The position numbers and the translations under genes are program-made. Below, piece by piece: positions 1 to 6,718 of a DNA stretch of 64,000 nt (positions within the stretch are counted from its first letter, which is position 1; each line of letters begins with the position of its first letter). The DNA lies in NCBI GenBank assembly GCA_030745835.1, contig JASLNU010000134.1, positions 6,752-70,751 on the forward strand, in the 5' to 3' direction. The notes under the pieces are model-generated. The model had not been told where the DNA came from. It was given only the letters and a program-made list of their open reading frames with translations, and did not search any database. This DNA is from GCA-2687515 sp002687515. Its GTDB lineage: Bacteria > Pseudomonadota > Alphaproteobacteria > Rhodospirillales > UBA2165.

Positions 1-1532
1 TGATCTTTAGATTTGACGAGTACGCCCTGGATACGGACGGATATATTCTTGCCAAAGAAGGCGAGCCCGTTCCCCTTGAACCCCAGGTCTTCGGGCTTTT
101 GCAATTCCTCGTTCAAAACCGGGACCGCGTGGTCAGCAAGGACGATCTGATCGAGCATGTCTGGGACGGGCGCATCGTTTCCGACGCGGCGATCACATCG
201 GCCGTCAATCTTGCCCGGCGCGCCGTTGATGATGACGGCAAGACGCAGGCCGTGATCAAAACCTTCCCCCGCAGGGGATTCCGTTTCGTGGCGGCAATCG
301 CCGAAGACAGCAACGTGGTCGGTGCGCCGGCGCCCGTTTCAAGCGTTGACAAGCCTTCCATCGCGGTCCTGCCGTTTGAAAATCTATCCGCCGATCCGGA
401 GCAGGAGTATTTCAGTGACGGTGTGGCGGAAGACATCATCTCAGCCTTGAGCCATATGCGGCAATTCTTTGTCGTCGCCCGAAATTCTAGTTTTTTCTAT
501 AAAGGTCAATCTCCCGATATTCGTAAAGTGGCGGAAGAATTAGGGGCACGCTACGTCCTTGAGGGAAGTATTAGAAAGGCTGGCAACAAAGTTCGTATCT
601 CGGCTCAGTTGATCGACGGCGAAACCGGAAACCATTTGTGGGCGCAAAAATATGACCGTGAACTGGAAGACATTTTCGCCGTTCAGGACGAGATTACGCT
701 ATCCGTGGTTGGTGCCATTGAACCCGAACTTACGAGATCCGAAATCGAACGGGCGCGCAGGAAACCAGCCAATGATCTAGGTGCCTGGGAACTGTACCAG
801 CGTGGGCTGTGGCACTACTTTCGCATCACCAAAGACGACTACGAAAAAGCCATCGAATTATTTTCCAAGGCAATCGAGTTGGATCCGAATTTTATCTACC
901 CGCACGTCGGTTTGGCCGAATGCTATTCTTGGGGGATGTATTATGGCTTTATCGAGTATGATCGAGAGTATGGCCGAACCCTCGCGCGCAGAGCCGTTGA
1001 ATTGGCGCCCGAGGTCGCGCAAGCGCACGTCACTCTCGGATTTAGTCATTACCATGACAAGGACCACGTGGCCGCAATTGCCGAATACAACGTGGCGATC
1101 CAGCTTAATCCAAGCGCCGCTCAAACCTATGGCTGGTTGGGATTCTCGCAGTCTCTGTCGGGTTCGCCGGAAGACGGATTGGAAAACCTTCGTTTGGCCA
1201 TAAAATTAAGCCCCCGTGACACTCTCGCGGCGGTCTTCTTTTCCGGCATGGCGATTACACTGATATTCCTGGAACGCCATGAGGAGAGCGTCGAATGGGC
1301 TCAAAAAACCCTGCAACATCCTCATTTTCCGTGGCAGGTCCGGGCGCATTTGACATCGGCCTTGGCGCACCTGGGTCGTGATCGCGAAGCCAAATCGTCG
1401 CTGGCCGGTCTCCTAGGCTTTAATCCGGATATTTCAATATCCGCCGTGAAGCAGATGTTTGCGACCACCGATGGTCCGCATCGCGATCATTATCTCGACG
1501 GCCTGCGCAAGGCCGGGTTGCCGGAGGGCTAA
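1..1532 (+). CDS. Winged-helix DNA-binding regulator with TolB-like and TPR regions (5' partial)
   Basis: Probably a transcriptional regulator of the CadC/OmpR-like winged-helix type, joined to a cytoplasmic sensory or scaffolding half. The reading frame is open to the first base of the window. Positions 1-2 are TG and the next codons read I-F-R-F-D-E-Y, so the ATG most likely begins one base before the window and the gene is nearly complete (about 510 residues). The first ~100 residues form the winged helix, ending with FPRRGFRF. A segment starting SIAVLPFENLS and containing VLEGSIRK follows; it is typical of the N-terminal part of cyclase-associated TPR proteins. The C-terminal half is tetratricopeptide repeats. 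No transmembrane segment is seen. The family assignment is firm. The target genes cannot be read from the sequence. Confidence 0.85.
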   Translation, partial: IFRFDEYALDTDGYILAKEGEPVPLEPQVFGLLQFLVQNRDRVVSKDDLIEHVWDGRIVSDAAITSAVNLARRAVDDDGKTQAVIKTFPRRGFRFVAAIAEDSNVVGAPAPVSSVDKPSIAVLPFENLSADPEQEYFSDGVAEDIISALSHMRQFFVVARNSSFFYKGQSPDIRKVAEELGARYVLEGSIRKAGNKVRISAQLIDGETGNHLWAQKYDRELEDIFAVQDEITLSVVGAIEPELTRSEIERARRKPANDLGAWELYQRGLWHYFRITKDDYEKAIELFSKAIELDPNFIYPHVGLAECYSWGMYYGFIEYDREYGRTLARRAVELAPEVAQAHVTLGFSHYHDKDHVAAIAEYNVAIQLNPSAAQTYGWLGFSQSLSGSPEDGLENLRLAIKLSPRDTLAAVFFSGMAITLIFLERHEESVEWAQKTLQHPHFPWQVRAHLTSALAHLGRDREAKSSLAGLLGFNPDISISAVKQMFATTDGPHRDHYLDGLRKAGLPEG

Positions 1533-1635
1533 TGTCCGGAATTGGTGCGGTGGACAACTCCCACCCGACGGCATTGTACTGTTTCAAAATGGCGTGCCGT
1601 TCCCTCAGTCTCGATGTCCCCTCCTGACTAAATCT

Positions 1636-2346
1636 CTATTTCTTCGATTTCTTCGATTTCCTCGATTTTTTTGATTTTTTTGATTTTTTCGGACGTTGCG
1701 GCTTTGCAAACGGCAATTGAATGGCTGTTTCGATCTCCTGAATCAGCGGCAACCATTCCATCTGACGTTCAATCATTGATTTTGTTTCTAAATCGAAAAC
1801 TGTCAAACCCAGGGCGGCAAGTTGCGGGTAGACACTTCGCTCACTTATTTGGTGATTTGCCGGATGACCCAGATCACTCAAATTTTCCGTCAATCTACGG
1901 CCGGCGAGAGAATTTGCTCGGTATCTATTGCCGATCAGCAAAACCTTTTTTCGCCTTTTGCGAATTTTTTTTATGTCTTCCAAATCCCGTAGAAAGAGTT
2001 TTGTCGCGTATTCATCAAAGACGGAAGGCAGGATCGGAACGACAATGATGTCGGCTTCCTCGGCGACTTCACGCACACGCTTGCTTTTCAATGAAGCAGG
2101 GCAGTCAATGACGACGCGCTGAACGCCTTTTGGAACCGCGCCGAATGACTTGCGCCAATCCGCCAATTCGATTTTTACCGCTTCCTTTGGGCGCAGTTTA
2201 ATCCAATGGGTCGCGCCACGATAACGATCCCAATCTGCAAGCGCGGTCTTTAGCCCAGAACTAGACAAGGCCGCCGCCAAATGAGTTGCGACGGTGGTTT
2301 TACCGCAACCACCTTTCACATTTATCACACAAATCGTTGACGCCAT
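1636..2346 (-). CDS. ParA/MinD-family ATPase with lysine-rich tail
   Basis: A P-loop ATPase of the ParA/MinD group, which places cargo such as plasmids or protein bodies inside the cell by forming gradients on the nucleoid. The deviant Walker A motif KGGCGKTT lies at residues 11-18 and the Walker B region is VVIDCPAS. The last ~20 residues are almost only Lys, Ser and Arg, encoded by a 9-base repeat; a basic tail of this kind could bind DNA non-specifically. There is no ParB and no parS site in view. The gene starts 6 bases after the stop of the CHAD gene, with a GGAGC ribosome site overlapping that stop, so the two are cotranscribed. Codon use is more AT-rich than in most of the window. The family is clear; a role with the CHAD protein is inference. 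Confidence 0.85.
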   Translation of the reverse strand: MASTICVINVKGGCGKTTVATHLAAALSSSGLKTALADWDRYRGATHWIKLRPKEAVKIELADWRKSFGAVPKGVQRVVIDCPASLKSKRVREVAEEADIIVVPILPSVFDEYATKLFLRDLEDIKKIRKRRKKVLLIGNRYRANSLAGRRLTENLSDLGHPANHQISERSVYPQLAALGLTVFDLETKSMIERQMEWLPLIQEIETAIQLPFAKPQRPKKSKKSKKSRKSKKSKK

Positions 2347-2352
2347 CAGCTT

Positions 2353-3324
2353 TTAGCTCCAAATGTCCTCGGCAGTTTTACTGAATTTATGCCAGGACGG
2401 CAAAAGCTCCGCCACGGCAGCATCGGCGCTAGCCGCCCCCCATCCGATACAAAATGCGGAAGCTTCTTTAAACTCGGACGCTTTTCGGCGATCCAAATTT
2501 TCCGCCACATCATGCAAAAACCGGCTGATACTGTTGAGGTCGTTTATTTTTCCGAGGGTTTGCTGCAAGCGAGACAGGCTCTTTGTGTATTTCCGGCTTT
2601 GTTTGCCGCCGACGATACTCAGAAGCGGCTCGCTGGCATAACGGATTTTTTTGGTCATTATTCTTAGTCGGTGCCAGTCGTCCAGGTTTCCGTTTTCGGC
2701 GCGGCCACCCAATTTCAGAAGTTTTAAATTCATATCCGCCAAGCGGCTCTCGGCAAATGTACCGATCGACCTTTGGCGTATGAGCTGATCAATTGGGCGC
2801 TCGAAACGAAACCACTGATCGCTGTCAATCCAGGCATTCATATCGACGATAAACCGTTCGAACCGCGTGCTTTCGAGCGTTTTTTTTACAGCTTCATATT
2901 TTTTCTGTCGATAGTCGGTTATTTCTTCGCGAAGCATCGCTTCATAGGAAGACGGCAAACCCAACTTCAAAATTGCCTCTAAAGTTTCATCAAGAAACAC
3001 ATCTGCATCGCGAATAGGACCGAGGTCATCAAAAATCAACTTCATCTGCATCGTCAGCCCGGCCGGGCGTTTCAAATCAAGGATCGGCGAAAATGCAGAC
3101 ATGCCGGCGCGGAATCGCCTTAGGCCAACGCGCAACTGGTGAACTGATTCAATATGTCCGGTTTGCAAATAAACTGGAAGATTTGCCATCGCGTGTTGGA
3201 ACGAAGATTGAAATATTTTTCGGATAGCTTCGGAAATATTTGTTTCAGCGGGAATCGAAATTTCTGACGCAAAAACCGGCTCTGGGCATTCACCAGAGAT
3301 CGGGCGATGTCCGCAGACTTGCAT
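2353..3324 (-). CDS. CHAD domain protein
   Basis: A helical CHAD (conserved histidine alpha-helical domain) protein of 323 residues. CHAD proteins bind polyphosphate, and several are found on polyphosphate granules. The family pattern HQLRVGLRRFRAG is near residue 63, and a second basic helix, DWHRLRIMTKKIRYASE, lies in the C-terminal half. No CYTH triphosphatase domain is attached, so it is probably a binding rather than a hydrolytic protein. It is the first gene of a two-gene minus-strand unit with the ParA-like ATPase. The ATG at 3322-3324 has only a weak ribosome site. Base composition is lower in GC than the neighbouring metabolic genes, which may mean transfer. Confidence 0.85.
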   Translation of the reverse strand: MQVCGHRPISGECPEPVFASEISIPAETNISEAIRKIFQSSFQHAMANLPVYLQTGHIESVHQLRVGLRRFRAGMSAFSPILDLKRPAGLTMQMKLIFDDLGPIRDADVFLDETLEAILKLGLPSSYEAMLREEITDYRQKKYEAVKKTLESTRFERFIVDMNAWIDSDQWFRFERPIDQLIRQRSIGTFAESRLADMNLKLLKLGGRAENGNLDDWHRLRIMTKKIRYASEPLLSIVGGKQSRKYTKSLSRLQQTLGKINDLNSISRFLHDVAENLDRRKASEFKEASAFCIGWGAASADAAVAELLPSWHKFSKTAEDIWS

Positions 3325-3577
3325 GGATCGGTTCCCGTAAGTTTGGCCGGCACAAGACCATCTAAAATGATGCCCGTGTCAACCGTCTATGACTTGCGTC
3401 AACCTGCAAGCGCATTGTCCGACCAAATCAAGTATCTAAATGAAGATTGACCGTTTGCCGGCCTGTTGACTCAAAAAAAGGCCGCCGGCGTGGCCGGGCT
3501 AACGGCAGGCGTCTTTCCAAGTCATGCCCGATCTGATTAATTGATTGCCGCCAGCACGGTTGCAACAGGAGGGGGAT

Positions 3578-4765
3578 ATGAGCGATCCGTTTATTGTCAA
3601 TGAATTTCAGGAAGCGATCCTGGATACGGTGCGTCGCTTTACCGAAGAGGTGGTGGTCCCGGTGGCCGCCGATCTCGACCGCAACACCGACCCGGAAGAC
3701 AGCTTTTCCTGGGACATCGTGGAAAAGGCCGACGCCGCCGGCATCCGCACCATGACGCTCGCGGAAAAATGGGGCGGCATCGGCGCCGATTCGGTGACCA
3801 CCGGCATGGTGGTGGAAGAATTGGCGAAGGGCGATATCGGTGTCTCGGTGATCATGACACAGACCCTGAAAATAGCGCAGATCCTTCAGGTCGCCCTGAC
3901 CCAGGACCAGCAGGAGCGTTTTATCCCCGGCTTTCGTGATGATCCGCGCGGCCTGCTGGCGATCGGCATCACCGAGCCCGAAACCGCCTCCAACTATTTC
4001 GTTCCCGGCGACTGGTCATTTACGTCAAAGGCCGAAAAAACCGACGGCGGCTGGATCGTCAACGGCATGAAGCATTTCATTTCCAACGGCAACCGGGCCT
4101 GCGTCTACATGCTGTTCGTGCAGACCGAAAAGGGCAAGCCGCTGCAGGAAGGCAGCACCTGCTTCATCGTCAAGCGTGACACGCCCGGCTTCACCATCGG
4201 CCGCGTCCACGACAAGATGGGTGAGCGGCTGGCCAACAACGCCGAATTGATATTCACCGATTGCTTCATTCCCGACGAAGATGTCATCGGCGAGCCCGGC
4301 AAGGGCTTCCAGGTGCTGGTGGATTTCCTGCCCGCTTCCAATGCCTACGCCGCCGCCACCGTCCTCGGCAACGCGCAGACCGCTTACGACCGCTCGGTCG
4401 AATGGGCGAAAACCCGCAATCAGGGCGGCAAGCTGCTGATCGAACATGACGGCATCCGCTCGCAGCTTGCCGAAATGCACATGATGATCGACGTGGCGCG
4501 CACCTATATCCGGAAAGCCACCTGGATGGCCGATAACCGCGATAGCGTCGCCTGGGATCCGGCCCTCGGCGCATTGCCCAAGGTCTATGCCTCGCAAGCC
4601 GCCTGGCAGATCGCCACCTGGGCATCGGAAATCCACGGCGGGTCGGGCTTCATGAAGGACATCGGCATGGAAAAGCTGATGCGCGACGCCGCCGCCTTCC
4701 TGCATTCGGACGGCGTCAACCGGACGCTGCTGTTGAAGGCGGCCAATTCCATATTCAAGGATTGA
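3578..4765 (+). CDS. Acyl-CoA dehydrogenase
   Basis: A flavin-dependent acyl-CoA dehydrogenase that would oxidise a CoA thioester to the 2,3-enoyl form and pass electrons to ETF. It has 395 residues, the usual family length. Recognisable blocks are the FAD/substrate segment ITEPETASN, the middle beta domain and the C-terminal EIHGGSGF helix. At the place where many family members have Glu-Gly-Thr with the catalytic base, this protein reads Ser-Asp-Gly-Val, so the base may be Asp or lie elsewhere. The ATG at 3578 follows AGGAGG at 3567-3572; a TTG 33 bases upstream is in frame but less likely. It precedes the alcohol dehydrogenase gene by 4 bases. The substrate is unknown. Confidence 0.9.
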   Translation: MSDPFIVNEFQEAILDTVRRFTEEVVVPVAADLDRNTDPEDSFSWDIVEKADAAGIRTMTLAEKWGGIGADSVTTGMVVEELAKGDIGVSVIMTQTLKIAQILQVALTQDQQERFIPGFRDDPRGLLAIGITEPETASNYFVPGDWSFTSKAEKTDGGWIVNGMKHFISNGNRACVYMLFVQTEKGKPLQEGSTCFIVKRDTPGFTIGRVHDKMGERLANNAELIFTDCFIPDEDVIGEPGKGFQVLVDFLPASNAYAAATVLGNAQTAYDRSVEWAKTRNQGGKLLIEHDGIRSQLAEMHMMIDVARTYIRKATWMADNRDSVAWDPALGALPKVYASQAAWQIATWASEIHGGSGFMKDIGMEKLMRDAAAFLHSDGVNRTLLLKAANSIFKD

Positions 4766-4769
4766 GCCG

Positions 4770-5801
4770 ATGAAAGCCCTGGTCCTCGAGGAACAGAACA
4801 CGCCGTTTGTGTTGAAAGAGGTGCCGGACCCGGTGGCCGGGCCGGGCGAAGCGGTGGCCAGGGTCCTGGCCTGCGGCGCCGGCCTGACCATCCAGCATTA
4901 CAAGATCGGCCGCGCCAAGATCGAAACGCCGCGCATCATCGGCCACGAGATCACCGCCGAGATCGTCGAGATCGGGCCCGGCGTGAGCAACGTCAAAATC
5001 GGCGATCCGGTGACCGCCTATTACTATTTGAATTGCGGCCATTGCCCGCGCTGCCTGGCCAACCAGGAACCCTTGTGCGAGAACCTGAAAGGCAATGTCG
5101 GCAAGGAATGCGACGGCGGCTATGCCGAATTCATTAAATTACCGGCGCAGAATTTCATGGTCCTGCCCGATGGCCTCGATTACAAGAACCACCCCGCCGA
5201 GGTCGGCGTCATCTCCGATGCCATCGCGACCCCGTTCAAGGTCAACAAGCGGACGCGGACCAAGCCCGGCGAAACGGTCGCCGTGTTCGGCGCCGGCGGC
5301 GGCCTCGGCATCCACCAGGTGATGCTGTCGGCCTGGGCCGGGGCGCGGGTGATCGCCGTCGACACGGTTTCGGAAAAGTTCGAGGCCTGCCGCCAGGCCG
5401 GCGCCTCGGAAGTGGTCGATGCGTCGGACGGAAAGGTTATCGAGGCATTGATGGATCTGACCGATGGAAACGGCGTCGATGTCGCCATCGATTACGTCTC
5501 CGCCGCGGTGACCTTGGAACAAGCCGTCGGCGGCCTCGGCGTCAGGGGCCGCATGGTGACCTTGGGCGGCTCCGGCCAGACCTTCGAAGCCGACGCCATG
5601 CAGATGCTGGTCAAGGAACTCGACCTCCTCGGCAGCCGCTATGTGAGCAAGTCCGAAATGTACCAGTCCCTGGAACTGGTGGCCCGCGGCGAAGTCTGGC
5701 CCCTGGTCTCGGATATCCGCGGCATGGACGAAGCCGAAACCATCCACGCATTGGTCGAACAGGGCGCGGTGACGGGGCGGGCGGCGATACTTATAGGGTA
5801 A
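4770..5801 (+). CDS. Zinc-dependent alcohol dehydrogenase family protein
   Basis: A medium-chain dehydrogenase of 343 residues, using NAD(P) and zinc. The GHE motif of the catalytic zinc site is in IIGHEITAEI. The structural-zinc cysteine cluster is CGHCPRCLANQEPLC, and the Rossmann glycine motif is GAGGGLGIHQ. The usual catalytic-zinc cysteine is present in ACGAG near residue 34. Only 4 bases separate it from the acyl-CoA dehydrogenase stop, so the two genes form an operon, probably for catabolism of one alcohol or hydroxyacyl compound. The specific substrate cannot be read. A palindromic dispersed repeat begins 5 bases after the stop. Confidence 0.9.
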   Translation: MKALVLEEQNTPFVLKEVPDPVAGPGEAVARVLACGAGLTIQHYKIGRAKIETPRIIGHEITAEIVEIGPGVSNVKIGDPVTAYYYLNCGHCPRCLANQEPLCENLKGNVGKECDGGYAEFIKLPAQNFMVLPDGLDYKNHPAEVGVISDAIATPFKVNKRTRTKPGETVAVFGAGGGLGIHQVMLSAWAGARVIAVDTVSEKFEACRQAGASEVVDASDGKVIEALMDLTDGNGVDVAIDYVSAAVTLEQAVGGLGVRGRMVTLGGSGQTFEADAMQMLVKELDLLGSRYVSKSEMYQSLELVARGEVWPLVSDIRGMDEAETIHALVEQGAVTGRAAILIG

Positions 5802-5805
5802 GGGG

Positions 5806-5874
5806 GACGCAGCCCGGCTGGGGCTGGCATGGTCGGCCAGCCGGGCGTGAGCCACGCTCGGACATATATTATGC
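5806..5874 (+). repeat. Dispersed palindromic repeat, family A, copy 1
   Basis: A GC-rich element of about 69 bases. It contains perfect 10-base inverted arms, GCCCGGCTGG at 5812-5821 and CCAGCCGGGC at 5837-5846, followed by a conserved CTCGGAC. Two further copies lie at 51788-51856 and 54319-54379 in the same orientation and share nearly all of the first 42 bases. This copy sits directly behind a stop codon, as REP-type elements often do. It could act on transcript ends. Confidence 0.8.
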
Positions 5875-5952
5875 ACCCGTCGAACTTGCTCGGACCCAAC
5901 GGCGACCACTCTGGAATATAACACTAATAAATTTCAAAATTAGAAATTCCAA

Positions 5953-6210
5953 ATGGATAATAAGCCAATGCATAAAATTGTCGAAATGTTGGAAAAACTA
6001 CTAGGATTAAATAATAATTGGTATAATCCAACTCTAATTACTGGATTAATTTCATTACTTATTCTTTATATATTAGATTTAGTTGATAAATTTTTACAAG
6101 ATTATGGGGTATTTATTGTAATAATATTTGTTATTTTTGCATTTATATTTCATAATATTTTAATTTTATCTTATAAAATCATCAAATTGGCCCTAAAAAA
6201 GGGAAAGTAA
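5953..6210 (+). CDS. Small AT-rich two-segment membrane protein
   Basis: An 85-residue protein with two hydrophobic stretches, about residues 27-46 and 52-75, separated by a short polar turn. It has an amphipathic N-terminus and a basic end (KLALKKGK), so it is probably an integral membrane protein. It is not recognised. The coding sequence is strikingly AT-rich, with mostly A/T-ending codons, in a window where most genes end codons in G or C. No good ribosome site precedes the ATG; an inverted repeat (AATTTC 7 bases GAAATT, 5930-5948) does. The gene lies between dispersed repeats of families A and B. Foreign origin is likely; whether it is expressed is uncertain. Confidence 0.55.
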   Translation: MDNKPMHKIVEMLEKLLGLNNNWYNPTLITGLISLLILYILDLVDKFLQDYGVFIVIIFVIFAFIFHNILILSYKIIKLALKKGK

Positions 6211-6238
6211 CATGGTGAAATTAACGACCCAGATTGTC

Positions 6239-6273
6239 CGCTAATTAGGGATCGGTGCTGTCCCCAATTAGCG
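6239..6273. repeat. Inverted repeat
   Basis: The arms CGCTAATTAGGGA (6239-6251) and TCCCCAATTAGCG (6261-6273) are complementary at 12 of 13 positions around a 9-base loop. Such hairpins occur at ends of REP-associated or IS200-type elements, but no transposase is present. Confidence 0.6.
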
Positions 6274-6459
6274 AGAGAGCACATCGCACACACGCGCATT
6301 TCCCCCTTGCGGAGTTCGTGCTTCGTTCTAAATAACAGACAGCGCTCTTGAACATTGTGAATAGGCGGATTTTATCCCACGCGCGGCGGTGCCGTGGTCG
6401 TGGCTGGTATCCGTATGCGCGCATCATCGGCCCAGTCTGGTTGGGGACAAGTATAAAGC

Positions 6460-6529
6460 GGTAGGAAGCGTTAGGAAGCGTTAGGAATAGTGATGAAACG
6501 GTATGGTCGATTTTCGGAAAAGTGTCGCA
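6460..6529 (+). repeat. 10-base tandem repeat with conserved tail, family C, copy 1
   Basis: Four consecutive 10-base units related to GGTAGGAAGC are followed by GGTATGGT and, ten bases on, the tail AAAAGTGTCGCA (6518-6529). The same arrangement occurs in the opposite orientation at 33291-33361, including the tail, so this is a dispersed element and not a chance tandem. Confidence 0.7.
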
Positions 6530-6614
6530 TTTTAGAAAGATTGTAAGAAAAAAATCACCACAGAGACAGTGAGACGGTGAGAAGATTAAAGAAGGGGCAA
6601 GAAATGCGCGGCGC

Positions 6615-6693
6615 GGGCGGGTTTGAAACCCGCCCCTACGGATAAATTAAATCACCCACCAATTTCGTGTAGGGGCGGGTTTATAACCCGCCC
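6615..6693 (+). repeat. Double-hairpin dispersed repeat, family B, copy 1
   Basis: Two hairpin units, each with arms of GGCGGGTTT and AAACCCGCC type (6615-6639 and 6669-6693), face each other through CTAC and GTAG ends and enclose about 29 bases. A second copy with the same layout lies at 54420-54499. The layout resembles non-autonomous REP-pair or MITE elements. Confidence 0.8.
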
Positions 6694-6718
6694 TGATGCC
6701 TGGCCTGCCTCACGCCCC

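Larger units (their letters stand above)
6211..6718. other. Gene-free region of repeats
   Basis: No gene is supported here. The stretch holds a short inverted repeat (6239-6273), a 10-base-period tandem repeat (6460-6507) with a conserved tail, and a double-hairpin element (6615-6693). The bases between them are of mixed composition and look like decayed insertion material. Confidence 0.7.
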
